Assembly: GCA_026398595.1 (NCBI GenBank)
Contig: JAPLSO010000019.1
Span: 1 to 64,000 of the forward strand
From: Spirochaetota bacterium
GTDB taxonomy: Bacteria; Spirochaetota; Spirochaetia; Treponematales; Rectinemataceae
Length of the DNA stretch: 64,000 bases
Direction of reading: 5' to 3'
Part shown: in pieces, positions 1-8,530 of the stretch
Position numbering within the stretch: position 1 is the first letter of the stretch
Layout: each line of letters begins with the position of its first letter
Made by a program: the position numbers and the translations under genes
The notes under the pieces: generated by a model
The model's input: the letters and a program-made list of their open reading frames with translations, nothing else
What the model was told of the DNA's origin: nothing
Database searches by the model: none

Positions 1-115
1 GATAGTCGGCCGCCCCCAAGGTGGAGACCAAGAACCATGTACCCAGGGCTGTTATGGCGACGAGCCACCAGGGTATGCTGTCGAGAATGGATTTTTTACT
101 ACGTTTGCCGTGCAT
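1..115 (-). CDS. Membrane protein N-terminus, perhaps amino-acid ABC permease (partial)
   Basis: Only the first 38 codons are in the window; the gene continues past the left edge. The protein starts with a basic stretch (MHGKRSKK), then SILDSIPWW and a hydrophobic segment, which reads as a cytoplasmic N-terminus leading into a first membrane helix. This short amphipathic-then-WW opening resembles amino-acid ABC permeases of the HisM/GlnP type, but 38 residues are too few to prove it. It lies 90 bp downstream of the kinase gene on the same strand and may be the last gene of that operon. Confidence 0.45.
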   Translation of the reverse strand, partial: MHGKRSKKSILDSIPWWLVAITALGTWFLVSTLGAADY

Positions 116-205
116 CGGATGATCCTTGGAGCGGCCATGGTGCTGCGCTGGGCATCGTCGACGTAGGGGGATAGTACCATCGCGCGGCTCCCGGGAAAAC
201 AGGAT

Positions 206-2074
206 CTACTGGCTCTTTCCCTGACGGGGCCCTTCGCAGGGCAATTCAATGGAGAATACCGTGCTTCCCGGTTCGCTTTCGCACCATATCCTGCCGCCAT
301 GGACCTCGGTGATATGCTTGCAGATCGACAGACCGAGCCCCGCGTGCCCGTTGCCGCCCTTTTCGCTGCGGAATGGCGTGAACAGGCTGCCAATTCGTTC
401 GGGAGGAATTCCTGCCCCGCTGTCCCGCACCTGCAGAAGAGCGCTGTTGTTGCCTTGCTTGCGGAGCTTCACCACGATGGAACCGCTTTTTCCGGCCGCG
501 TCCAGCGCGTTCATCAGCAGATTTATGAGGACCTGCTTGATGCGCGCAGGATCCATCCGTATCATCACGGGCCCCGGCGGTATATCCGCCGACAACGTTA
601 TCCCAAGCCTTTCCGCCTCATATTCCAGAAGGATCAGGGATTCTTTGATCACCAGGCGAATGTCGTGCGGATTCAATGTCGAAGAATCGACGCTTGAAAA
701 CGACAGCAGATTGAGCATGGAGCCGTGGATCCGCTTGATTTCATTCCTGATGATCTCCAGCCTTTCCCTTGCATAGCCGTCTTTGGTCTTCATCAGCAGC
801 AACTCCACGTAATTCGAGATGATCCCGAGCGGGTTGTTCACTTCGTGGACGATGCCCGTGGCCAGCTGCGCGATGGTGGAAGTGCGCTCGACCTTGGCGA
901 GATAATCTCTCGTCACCCGTTCCTCGGTGACGTCCTGCAGCACGAGGACTGTCCCGAAAAGCTGATTGAGACTGTCGTGGAAGGGATAGGTCATGATATC
1001 GACGAACCGGCCCCTGGCCGTGGGCCACTGCTTTCCCTTGGAAGGTTTTCCGGACTGTATGGCCTCCATCACGTGGGCGAGTTTCGTATCGCCGAAGCCG
1101 TCCTGAAGCGCTTCCAGGGTCAAGGGATGCATCGTCCGCGCGGCTTCCGGGGCCTTATCGTCCTTCGCCTGGGGGGGCAGGGTGCCCGGGTTCGTGCAGA
1201 CGATGTCGTAGGCGGACTGGTTCGAAAGGTAGATCTTGCCCTCCCCATCGAAAAACACGGTTCCCAGGGGGAGGTTGGAAGCGATTTCCTCGTTGTATTT
1301 CTTGTACTTCAAGAGTCGCAGGTTCTTGCTGAACAACTCTTCCCTCGATTCCTTGAAAGAATAGGCGAGATCGACCAAATCTTCCCTGTCCAGGCTTCTC
1401 GCGGGTTGCGTCTCGACGATTTTGCCCGCCTTGATTATCGACAGGACGTCGGCGATTCTCAGTACTTCATCGACGTTCGAGGCCGCGTAGAGGACTGCTT
1501 CGTTTTTATTCCGCCTTTCAGCCAGTACGGAATACAGCACCTGCATTTCGTCGGCGGTGAACCGCCCCGACGGTTCGTCCAGTACGAGAATCTTCGGGTT
1601 GAATGCCAGCGCACGTCCCAGCTCGATGACGGTCGATTCTATTTTGGTGAGCCTGTGCAGAGGCAGGCGCAGGTCGGGATGAAGATCCCACTTGTTGCAC
1701 AACTCCAGGATCGATTCTTCGATTTCGGGGCGCATATGGCGGGAATTGAAGCCTATCGGCATACGTCCCGCCATGATGTTTTCCCAAGGCAGGAGGGTGG
1801 GGATGATTTTCTGGGCTTGGTGAAAAACGCCGATGCCCGCCTGGGCGATCGTTTTGGGGTTGAGTTTTGTCAGGGGATTGCCGTCGAGGATGATTTTCCC
1901 TTTGACGAGCCGCATGTTCCCTTCGAGAAGCGATACGATGCTCGATTTTCCCGCCCTGCGCTCCCCGATGATCGCGTGGATTTCCCCACATGCCGCGGTC
2001 AGGTTGAAGTCATCGAGGGCGATCGTCTCCCTGTAGGAAGCGGTGATATTCCGGAGTTCAAGCCCTTGCGTCAT
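206..2074 (-). CDS. Hybrid sensor: RbsA/MglA-like ABC ATPase domain + PAS-like region + histidine kinase
   Basis: A soluble kinase of 622 aa with no membrane segment. Residues about 1-225 are an ABC-ATPase domain closest in flavour to the N-terminal half of sugar ATPases: Walker A GERRAGKS (37-44), Q-loop VFHQ (Q86), Walker B ILVLDEP (D166, E167). The signature LSGGQ is lost (RLTKIEST, about 141-148) and the switch His is replaced by Ser199. Residues about 245-380 look PAS-like. Then come a HisKA H-box (HEVNNPLG), N-box (LLMNALDA), G1 (DSGAGIP) and G2 (GLGLSICK). The ATG at 2074 is preferred because the homology starts there; it overlaps the regulator gene by 17 bp, so the pair is translationally coupled. 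The ATPase part probably binds ATP but is a poor motor. Inference: it senses or docks on the co-encoded transporter. Confidence 0.88.
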   Translation of the reverse strand: MTQGLELRNITASYRETIALDDFNLTAACGEIHAIIGERRAGKSSIVSLLEGNMRLVKGKIILDGNPLTKLNPKTIAQAGIGVFHQAQKIIPTLLPWENIMAGRMPIGFNSRHMRPEIEESILELCNKWDLHPDLRLPLHRLTKIESTVIELGRALAFNPKILVLDEPSGRFTADEMQVLYSVLAERRNKNEAVLYAASNVDEVLRIADVLSIIKAGKIVETQPARSLDREDLVDLAYSFKESREELFSKNLRLLKYKKYNEEIASNLPLGTVFFDGEGKIYLSNQSAYDIVCTNPGTLPPQAKDDKAPEAARTMHPLTLEALQDGFGDTKLAHVMEAIQSGKPSKGKQWPTARGRFVDIMTYPFHDSLNQLFGTVLVLQDVTEERVTRDYLAKVERTSTIAQLATGIVHEVNNPLGIISNYVELLLMKTKDGYARERLEIIRNEIKRIHGSMLNLLSFSSVDSSTLNPHDIRLVIKESLILLEYEAERLGITLSADIPPGPVMIRMDPARIKQVLINLLMNALDAAGKSGSIVVKLRKQGNNSALLQVRDSGAGIPPERIGSLFTPFRSEKGGNGHAGLGLSICKHITEVHGGRIWCESEPGSTVFSIELPCEGPRQGKSQ

Positions 2075-3437
2075 CGCCGAATCCAAGCTTTTCCAGCTTG
2101 TTGTAGAGCGTCCGCCTGGGGATCCCCAGCAATCTGGCGGCTTCGGTCCTGTTTCCATTCGTTTTTTCCAAGGCTTCCAGGATCATGCTGCGCTCCAAGT
2201 CCTGACAGGCTTCGCTCATGGAGTTCTTCGCATTCAGGGATGTTTCCGCTTTGTCCAGATAGACGGCCAGGTCGCTCCTGCCGATTCCCATCTTGTATTG
2301 TTGAGGCAGGTGCTGCGGACCAAGACGTTGGCCGTCGCAGAAGACCACCGCGCGTTCTATGCAGTTCTTCAGCTCGCGGACGTTGCCCGGCCACGGTTGT
2401 TCCTGTAGAATCGCCAGGAACTCGTCGTCCACGACGGGTTCCTCCTTTCCGTAGGAACGCGAGAAATCCGCCACGAAGCGCTTCGCGAGGACGGGGATAT
2501 CTTCGCCGTGGTCCCTCAAGGCGGGGGTCTGTATGCAGATCACCGACAGCCTGTAATAGAGATCTTCCCTGAACAGGCCTTTGGCGATGAGGCCGGCTAT
2601 ATTCTGGTTGGTAGCCGAGATGATGCGGACGTCGGCCTTCAAGTCCTTGGTGCCGCCCAACCTTCGGAATTCACCGCCCTGCAATATGTGGAGAAGCTTG
2701 GATTGGAGACGGATATCCATATCGCCGATTTCATCGAGGAATACGGTGCCCTTGTCAGCGCTTTCGAAAAGTCCTGCTTTCTTGGCCAAAGCGCCGGTGA
2801 AAGCCCCTTTTTCATAACCGAACAATTCACTTTCGAGGAGGGTTTCGGGTATCGCGGCGCAGTTTATCTTCATGAAGGGATAGCCGGAACGCAGGGAGCG
2901 GCCGTGGATGGCCTCGGCGACCAGTTCCTTGCCCGTGCCGCTTTCGCCGGTGATGATGACGGAAGCTTCCGTCGGGGCGATCCGTTCGATGGAGTCCCGC
3001 AGATCCCGGATCACCGGGCTTTCGCCGTAAAGGGTTCCGATGGCGGGACTTTGCCGCGCCGTCGCGAGGCTCGGGCCCGCCTTTTCGCATTGATTCAGTT
3101 GCTCGCGCAGTTTCTTGAAATCAAGAGGTTTGGTGAAAAAGTCGACGGCCCCGTATTTCATGGCGAGGACGGCTGTTTCCACGGATGGATAGCCTGTCAT
3201 CATGAAGATCCGGAGATTCGGGGAAATTCGCCTGAGTTCCTGGAGAAGCGAAAGCCCACCGCAGCCCGGCATGCGCACATCGATGATGGCGATTTCAGGG
3301 TCGTTCTGCCTGACATGCTCGAGCGCGGACTCGGCGCCGTCCGCGAGCAGCGTACAATACCCCTCATTCTGCAGGAGCTCGCCGAGCGAGGCCCGCATGC
3401 GCTGTTCGTCGTCGACGATTAGTACCTTCGTTTTCAT
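2058..3437 (-). CDS. NtrC-family sigma-54-dependent response regulator
   Basis: A three-domain activator of 459 aa. The receiver domain begins KVLIVDDEQ, with the phospho-acceptor Asp in IAIIDVRMPG. The AAA+ domain has Walker A GESGTGKE, the sigma-54-contacting loop GAFTGA and Walker B FLDEIGDMD. A C-terminal Fis-type helix-turn-helix reads NRTEAARLLGIPRRTLYNKL. Such proteins open sigma-54 promoters using ATP after phosphorylation. The start at 3437 puts the receiver at the N-terminus; a longer start at 3476 would add 13 unconserved residues. It sits between the sugar permease gene and its cognate kinase gene. A likely target is the sigma-54 promoter at 8264-8280 upstream of the binding-protein gene. 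Confidence 0.95.
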   Translation of the reverse strand: MKTKVLIVDDEQRMRASLGELLQNEGYCTLLADGAESALEHVRQNDPEIAIIDVRMPGCGGLSLLQELRRISPNLRIFMMTGYPSVETAVLAMKYGAVDFFTKPLDFKKLREQLNQCEKAGPSLATARQSPAIGTLYGESPVIRDLRDSIERIAPTEASVIITGESGTGKELVAEAIHGRSLRSGYPFMKINCAAIPETLLESELFGYEKGAFTGALAKKAGLFESADKGTVFLDEIGDMDIRLQSKLLHILQGGEFRRLGGTKDLKADVRIISATNQNIAGLIAKGLFREDLYYRLSVICIQTPALRDHGEDIPVLAKRFVADFSRSYGKEEPVVDDEFLAILQEQPWPGNVRELKNCIERAVVFCDGQRLGPQHLPQQYKMGIGRSDLAVYLDKAETSLNAKNSMSEACQDLERSMILEALEKTNGNRTEAARLLGIPRRTLYNKLEKLGFGDDARA

Positions 3438-3497
3438 CCTATGCAGCCAGTGTATACCTTTTTCCCCCACGGGCAAAGGCTGGGAAAGTCAGCCGGT

Positions 3498-4466
3498 TCA
3501 GCGGGGGCGCTTCTTGGAGTAGGAATCGATACCCACGACCACCAGGATGATCAGGCCCTTGATGACATACTGGATGAAGACCGGCACGCCGAGCAGGTTG
3601 AAGGCGTTGGTGACGATGGTGAGAAGGAGAACTCCGACCATGGCTCCGAGGACGGTGCCTTCGCCGCCTGAGACCGAAGTGCCGCCTATGACGACAGCCG
3701 CTATGGCATCCATGTCATAGTTTTGTCCCGCAAGCGGGGTCGCCGAGGAAAGGCGCGCCGCGTATACGACGCCCGAAATGCCCGCCATGAGCCCGCCGAT
3801 GACGAAGGTCATCATATGGTAGAAGTCGACCGAGACGCCGGCGAGCCTCGTCGCTTCCTTGTTGCCGCCCACCGCGCAGCAATAGCGGCCGAGCTGGGTT
3901 TTGGAGAGGATGAACTGGAAGACGGCGACGAGGACGATCATGACGATGACGGGTACGGGGATGCCCCAGAGATAGCCGGAACCAAGCACTTCGAATGCGG
4001 GAGCCTTTCCGTTGATGGGATAGCCGCCGGTATAGAGATACACAAGGCCGCGCACGATCGTGGACGTCCCCAGGGTCGCGATCATCGGCACGATGCGGAT
4101 CTTCGCGGCGAGGACGCCGTTGACGAGGCCTACGAAGGCTCCGGCGAGAATGGCGATCGTCGCCGCCAATGCCCAGTGCATCGAGCTCTGGAGCCCCAGG
4201 GCCAAGGCCGCCGACAAGGCCAGGACGGAGCCGACGGAGATGTCGAATCCGCCGCCTATGATGACGAAGGTTGTGCCGATCGCCATGATCCCGACAATGG
4301 TGCTCTGCCTCAAGATGTTGAGCAAATTCCTGGACGAAAGGAAATTGGGCGTCAATAGCGAAATGCCGATGGAAAGTACGAAGAAACTGATGAGAAGGCC
4401 ATATCGTTTGAACATTTCCTTGTAATAGGTCTTGTTCCGTCCGCCCTTCGATACGTTATCGCTCAT
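3498..4466 (-). CDS. Sugar ABC transporter permease, RbsC-like
   Basis: A 322-aa polytopic membrane protein of the BPD_transp_2 family (RbsC/XylH type). It has 8-10 hydrophobic segments, an early NFLSSRNLLNILRQ stretch, and the conserved GGGFDISVGSVLAL motif between helices that marks this family. It forms the membrane channel for a periplasmic sugar or sugar-like solute. The gene overlaps the end of the ATPase gene by 11 bp, as expected for a transporter operon. Substrate is unknown. It has no exact assignment to ribose, so no gene symbol is given. Confidence 0.93.
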   Translation of the reverse strand: MSDNVSKGGRNKTYYKEMFKRYGLLISFFVLSIGISLLTPNFLSSRNLLNILRQSTIVGIMAIGTTFVIIGGGFDISVGSVLALSAALALGLQSSMHWALAATIAILAGAFVGLVNGVLAAKIRIVPMIATLGTSTIVRGLVYLYTGGYPINGKAPAFEVLGSGYLWGIPVPVIVMIVLVAVFQFILSKTQLGRYCCAVGGNKEATRLAGVSVDFYHMMTFVIGGLMAGISGVVYAARLSSATPLAGQNYDMDAIAAVVIGGTSVSGGEGTVLGAMVGVLLLTIVTNAFNLLGVPVFIQYVIKGLIILVVVGIDSYSKKRPR

Positions 4467-6000
4467 TGTTCACCTCAATCATGTCTTTCAAAAGTATTTC
4501 CTCCGTGGGCGAAGTCGAATATAGGCGCTTTATTCTCCCTTTCTGCATGACCATGACTCTGTCGGAAACGACCAAGATCTCGGCCGGATCCCCGGAGAGG
4601 TAGATGATCGATTTCCCTTTCGCGGCGAGATCGCGGACTATGGCGTAGATCTGCTCCTTCGTGGCGACATCGATGCCGCGGGTGGGCTCATCCAGTATCA
4701 GCACCTTCGGCGAGGCGAGAAGCCATCTGGCCAGCACGCATTTCTGCTGGTTGCCGCCGCTCAGGTATTTGACCCGTTGCTTCAGGCTTGTGTACTTGAT
4801 GGAAAGCCGCGAAGCTGCCTTGACCGTACGTTCGTTTTCCTCCCTGCCGGAAATGCATCCATGTCGGACGACGCCGCGCAGGGAAGACAGCGAGATATTG
4901 CTCTGTATGTCCTGATCGAGGATCAAGCCTTGCGTCTTCCTGTCCTCGGGCGCCATTCCGATCCCATGCCTGACCCCGTCGAAAGGGGAGCCGAGCCGTA
5001 TCTGCCTACCTTCGATGGACATCGAACCGGCATGGCTGATCGATGCGCCGGAAAGGGTGCGCGCCAATTCGGTTTTGCCCGATCCCACGACGCCGGCGAT
5101 GCCGAGCACCTCTCCCTCGCGGAGTTCGAAGGAAATGCCTGAGAATTCCTTTCGGCGGCCGAGGTTCCTGACGACGAGTTCCTCTTTTCCGGCCTGCGTC
5201 TTCACGAAGGGCCTGCGCTCCGCGATGTCTTTTCCAAGCATCAGCGCGACGATTCCCTTTATCGGAAGCTGGGGCGAAACGCGCTCGGCCACGATTCTGC
5301 CGTCGCGGATCACCGTCGCGCTGTCGGCGATGCTTTTCACCTCGTCCAGGAAATGTGTGATGAAGACGATGCTCATGCCTTGCCGCCTGAGGTCGCCGAC
5401 GGTTTTGAACAGTATCGCCGTTTCCTGGGAGCTGAGGGCGTCGGTGGGTTCATCCATGATGATGATGCTGCTGTTGCGGGATACAGCCTTCATGATCTCC
5501 GCCATCTTCTTGTGCGCGGGGCTGAGGTCGCGGACTTTCGTAGCGGAAGGGATGGCCAGATCGAAACGCTTGCAGAGCGCTTCGTACTCCGTCAGCATGC
5601 GCTTGTCGTTCAGTACGCCCGGACCGTTCCGATATTCGCGGCTCAGGAAAAGGTTTTCGATAATGGTCAAGGTGGGTATCAGGCTCGATTCCTGGTGGAC
5701 GACGCTGATTCCGGCCCTGTATGCCTGAATCGGCTTGCTGAAGCTGACCTGCTTGTCATGAAGGAATATTTGGCCTTCGTCCGCGTGGTAGACGCCGGAG
5801 AGGATTTTCATCAGTGTGGATTTTCCCGCTCCGTTCGCTCCGAGAAAGGCAACGACTTCCCCCTTCCGCAGGTAGAAATCGACATTGTCGAGGACTTTGA
5901 CCCCCAGGAAGCTTTTTGAAATATGTTTCATCGCCAGTATCACCGGATTCGCATCCGGCTCCCGCGTCCCCGGGACTTGCGAATTCTCTTGCGTTTTCAT
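4456..6000 (-). CDS. Sugar ABC transporter ATPase with two nucleotide-binding domains, RbsA/MglA-like
   Basis: 514 aa with two ABC domains in one chain, the normal architecture for RbsA, MglA and XylG. Domain 1 has Walker A GANGAGKST, a non-canonical signature (DLSPAHKKMAEI), Walker B IIIMDEPTDAL and switch His in ITHFLDEV. Domain 2 has GVVGSGKTE, a canonical signature LSGGNQQK and Walker B VLILDEPTRGID, but its switch position reads YLSGDPAE. Loss of one set of catalytic residues is normal for this family. The start codon overlaps the preceding stop (ATGA at 5997-6000), so it is co-translated with the TIM-barrel gene. Confidence 0.95.
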   Translation of the reverse strand: MKTQENSQVPGTREPDANPVILAMKHISKSFLGVKVLDNVDFYLRKGEVVAFLGANGAGKSTLMKILSGVYHADEGQIFLHDKQVSFSKPIQAYRAGISVVHQESSLIPTLTIIENLFLSREYRNGPGVLNDKRMLTEYEALCKRFDLAIPSATKVRDLSPAHKKMAEIMKAVSRNSSIIIMDEPTDALSSQETAILFKTVGDLRRQGMSIVFITHFLDEVKSIADSATVIRDGRIVAERVSPQLPIKGIVALMLGKDIAERRPFVKTQAGKEELVVRNLGRRKEFSGISFELREGEVLGIAGVVGSGKTELARTLSGASISHAGSMSIEGRQIRLGSPFDGVRHGIGMAPEDRKTQGLILDQDIQSNISLSSLRGVVRHGCISGREENERTVKAASRLSIKYTSLKQRVKYLSGGNQQKCVLARWLLASPKVLILDEPTRGIDVATKEQIYAIVRDLAAKGKSIIYLSGDPAEILVVSDRVMVMQKGRIKRLYSTSPTEEILLKDMIEVNNER

Positions 6001-7226
6001 CTCAAATCCTTGCGACTTGCAGCGATGGCGTCGATGTGCCGCCTGGGCACATACAGGATATTCCAGCAGACGGCGATGTTCTGCCCGGAAAGATTCTGCA
6101 AATACGCATCGCGCGTCTCCGCGTCTATTTTCGTATCGTACGCTTCGTGCTCCACGAGTTCTATACCTGCGTAGATTTCTGGTTTATGGGGCGATCCTGA
6201 ACCGGTCTCGCGCAGGCAGCGGAGCATTTCCGATGCGGCGAGGGCGGCCGGGAAACCCTCTCCCCTGCGGACTAAATCCAAAAGGTCGGCGCGAATTCCC
6301 GAGAGTCCGGCGATGAAATCCCGCGCCTTGGAAGCCTCGACGCCGGACTGTTCAAGCCCGCGCATGAGCAGCTGGAATTCAAGCGGCATGCCCGCCGGGG
6401 CGAAAGCCTTGCAGTAGAGCATCGGCTTCAGGAAGTCGGCCGACAGCGAGAGCGAGTGGTAGTCCTGGCCGACGAAGGAGGCGAGGGAAGGCGCGAAAAG
6501 ATCCAAGCCGATGCTGAGGCCTTCGGCATGGGCGGCCTGCGCATACTGCGCCACCGCCCGGCTCACCATATGCGAGCGGAACTGGAGCGCCTGCCCGGCC
6601 TCTTGGATGAACTGTCCAGCCCCTTCCGTTCCCCGCGCCGCATGCTTGACGGCGATCGCCGTCAGGTCGGGCCACTGTTCGCCGCTCCATGCGGAATAGG
6701 CTTTCTTGCATCGCGGACAGGAGCAGGCTCCCAGGAATTCCAGCCCGTTGGCCGGCGAGGGGTAGCGTATCCTGTCCAGGAAGATCCCCTGCGCACCGAT
6801 GACTTTCGCCGATCGGATGGCGAAGCCGATGCCTTGCTCATCGTCCCCCAGGGCCGAAGGACAGCGGAAGAGGAACTTTTCGTCGCCTTTCCCTATGTTT
6901 TCCCAGGCTCCGACCGAGCCGTATCCTTCGTTGCCCCCGGCATCCTGGACAAAAGAGGTGGAGGGCAGGCCGACAGGACGGTCCGCGAAGACCATGACCC
7001 ACAGGGAGACCCTTGTCCCCTTTCTCCCGCAGCGTTCCACGATCTTGTCCGCCAGATCCCGCGAGGATTCACCAATGGACAGGATCAATTCCTCCGGTTC
7101 AAGCGCGTCGAGCGCATAGTCGAGGCAAGAGAGTATCCTGGCTTCGCCGAAATGCCGCAGCTGTTCGGGACCGACCATCAGCTGGGCGGCGATCTTAGCT
7201 CGAGGTTTCTGTGTATCTTGTTCCAT
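5997..7226 (-). CDS. Uncharacterised TIM-barrel protein, glycoside-hydrolase-like
   Basis: A 409-aa cytoplasmic protein with no signal peptide. The segment GAQGIFLDRIRYPS resembles the barrel strand of glycosidase-like DUF4015/GHL families, where an Asp sits in FDyIRyPs. A CSCPRCKKAY motif nearby (four residues, three Cys) could bind a metal. Later strands such as GLSIGLDLFAP and SADFLKPMLYCKAF are also barrel-like. It lies between the binding protein and ATPase genes, 63 bp after the former and overlapping the latter by 4 bp, so it probably acts on the imported compound. The exact reaction cannot be read from the sequence. Catalytic acids were not assigned. Confidence 0.7.
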   Translation of the reverse strand: MEQDTQKPRAKIAAQLMVGPEQLRHFGEARILSCLDYALDALEPEELILSIGESSRDLADKIVERCGRKGTRVSLWVMVFADRPVGLPSTSFVQDAGGNEGYGSVGAWENIGKGDEKFLFRCPSALGDDEQGIGFAIRSAKVIGAQGIFLDRIRYPSPANGLEFLGACSCPRCKKAYSAWSGEQWPDLTAIAVKHAARGTEGAGQFIQEAGQALQFRSHMVSRAVAQYAQAAHAEGLSIGLDLFAPSLASFVGQDYHSLSLSADFLKPMLYCKAFAPAGMPLEFQLLMRGLEQSGVEASKARDFIAGLSGIRADLLDLVRRGEGFPAALAASEMLRCLRETGSGSPHKPEIYAGIELVEHEAYDTKIDAETRDAYLQNLSGQNIAVCWNILYVPRRHIDAIAASRKDLR

Positions 7227-7289
7227 ACTTGATTTCCGCCCGATCCGACACCCCGCGGCGCGCCGGGAGGTGTCGGATCGAGAAGGTAG

Positions 7290-8222
7290 TTACATTTCGG
7301 GAACGAATTTGTCGACGTTCGACTTGTCGACGACGGTGGGGACGACTTCGATATAGGAACTGATTTTTTTACCGGAGAGATAATCGGCGGTTTTCTGGAC
7401 GGCCAAGTACCCCATGTCGATGATGGAGGCATAGGCGGTCATGTGGACGTTTCCCGCCTTGATTTCGGCCTGGAGCGCCTTGGAGTATTCGAGGGCGGTG
7501 ATGAATTTCCCCTTCAGCCCGGCTTCCTTGATCGCCTTGGCAGCGGCGACGGCGCCGTCCGTCCATTCGGCGGAGACGAGATCGAAATCCTGTCCCTTCT
7601 GGAGGAAGGCTTCCATGGCGGCGAGCGATCCTTCCTTGGTCCATCCGGGGATAGCCTGGCTGTAGATGATCTTGTATTTGGAATCTTTCAGTTCGGCCCT
7701 GAATCCGTCGTTCCGCATGCGCTGGGCGCTGGTTCCCGGCTCGCCTTCGATGAGGACAATGTTCGCGCTCTTGTCGCCGAGAAGCTGCTTGGCCATTTTC
7801 CCCATCATGGTGCCGTAGGCGATATCGTTGATGCCGATGAAGGTCACCACGCCGGGATACTGCCCGTTCTGGTCGGAGCCGAGCGTGTTGGTGAAGGTGA
7901 TGAGGGGAATTTTCGCCTGATTGCACATCTTGACCGCCGGCAGCAAGGCCAGGGGATCGCGCGCGCAGAGCATGATCGCGTCGACACCCTTGGTGACGAA
8001 ATTCTCGACCTGGTTCAACTGTTTTCCGGCATCCCACTCCGCGTCGGAATAGGTGAGCTGGAGATTGAACTCGGCGGCGGCTTTGTCCATGCCTTTGCGC
8101 TCCACGGCGAAGAACTCGACGGAGCCGGGAAGGCAGACGGCCACCTGTTTCTTTTTCGCTTGCGCCGATACGGCGGTGGTCAGCGCAAAGGCGCACAAGA
8201 GAACGGCAACAACTCGTTTCAT
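7290..8222 (-). CDS. Periplasmic sugar-binding protein, RbsB-like (Peripla_BP_4)
   Basis: A 310-aa secreted protein. The N-terminus MKRVVAVLLCAFALTTAVSA is a signal peptide with probable cleavage after AQA. The mature part shows the type I periplasmic-binding fold of sugar ABC systems: repeated beta-alpha units, GVDAIMLCARDPLALLPAV in lobe 1, an inter-domain segment around GEPGTSAQRMR, and a typical C-terminal SYIEVVPTVVDKSNVD. It is the first gene of the operon and the ribosome site AGGAGG lies 8 bp before ATG. Expression is probably driven by the sigma-54 promoter at 8264-8280. Substrate unknown. Confidence 0.93.
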   Translation of the reverse strand: MKRVVAVLLCAFALTTAVSAQAKKKQVAVCLPGSVEFFAVERKGMDKAAAEFNLQLTYSDAEWDAGKQLNQVENFVTKGVDAIMLCARDPLALLPAVKMCNQAKIPLITFTNTLGSDQNGQYPGVVTFIGINDIAYGTMMGKMAKQLLGDKSANIVLIEGEPGTSAQRMRNDGFRAELKDSKYKIIYSQAIPGWTKEGSLAAMEAFLQKGQDFDLVSAEWTDGAVAAAKAIKEAGLKGKFITALEYSKALQAEIKAGNVHMTAYASIIDMGYLAVQKTADYLSGKKISSYIEVVPTVVDKSNVDKFVPEM

Positions 8223-8263
8223 TTGGAAACCTCCTGTAAAAATTGGAAACCGTACAACCTATT

Positions 8264-8280
8264 AGCAAGATCCGTGCCAG
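8264..8280 (-). promoter_or_regulatory. Sigma-54 (-24/-12) promoter of the sugar-transport operon
   Basis: On the minus strand the sequence reads CTGGCACGGATCTTGCT. This matches the RpoN consensus TGGCAC-N5-TTGC[AT] at every fixed position, with the -24 GG at 8278-8277 and the -12 GC at 8266-8265. Predicted transcription start is near 8253, about 30 bp before the binding-protein ATG. The same operon encodes an NtrC-type activator, which sigma-54 promoters strictly need. Not tested, but the match and context agree. Confidence 0.85.
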
Positions 8281-8430
8281 CCCGGAGGTTTGAGGGCCGG
8301 GAAAATGGTTGAAATTATTTTCATATAAAATAAGGAGATAAACTGAAACAATTGTTGTCGGACATCGAGCCGGGATAGTTCACGTCTTCGCATGCTTCCC
8401 CGTTCATCATTTGGCACAAATCGGGAAATG

Positions 8431-8454
8431 TCCTGTGCCGATACCGGCACAGGA
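8431..8454. promoter_or_regulatory. Perfect 10-bp dyad, candidate activator-binding enhancer
   Basis: TCCTGTGCCG (8431-8440), a 4-base spacer, then its exact reverse complement CGGCACAGGA (8445-8454). Its centre is about 165 bp upstream of the sigma-54 -24 element, the usual distance for an NtrC-family upstream activating site. It could alternatively be a terminator stem for the amino-acid binding-protein gene upstream, but it has no T tract on either side and lies about 70 bp past that gene. Confidence 0.55.
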
Positions 8455-8488
8455 CGACGATCTCCAGCCCGCGGCCCGGCGAAGGCTT

Positions 8489-8530
8489 AAGCCCCGAGGC
8501 TTAAGCCGCAGGGCTTAGGCCTCAGGGCTT
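8489..8530 (-). terminator. Hairpin at the 3' end of the amino-acid binding-protein gene
   Basis: The arms at 8489-8500 and 8519-8530 pair at 11 of 12 positions and include the stop codon of the gene ending at 8522. The interior holds further copies of the GGCTTAAGCC palindrome. There is no T run, so Rho-independent termination is uncertain. The cluster of short palindromes may instead stabilise the mRNA 3' end. Confidence 0.4.

Noticed and set aside
206-2600. Long open frames on the plus strand opposite the kinase and regulator genes (e.g. 725-2572)
   Set aside because: They are antisense shadows of G+C-rich genes; their products have no motifs, while the minus-strand genes have full sets of catalytic residues.
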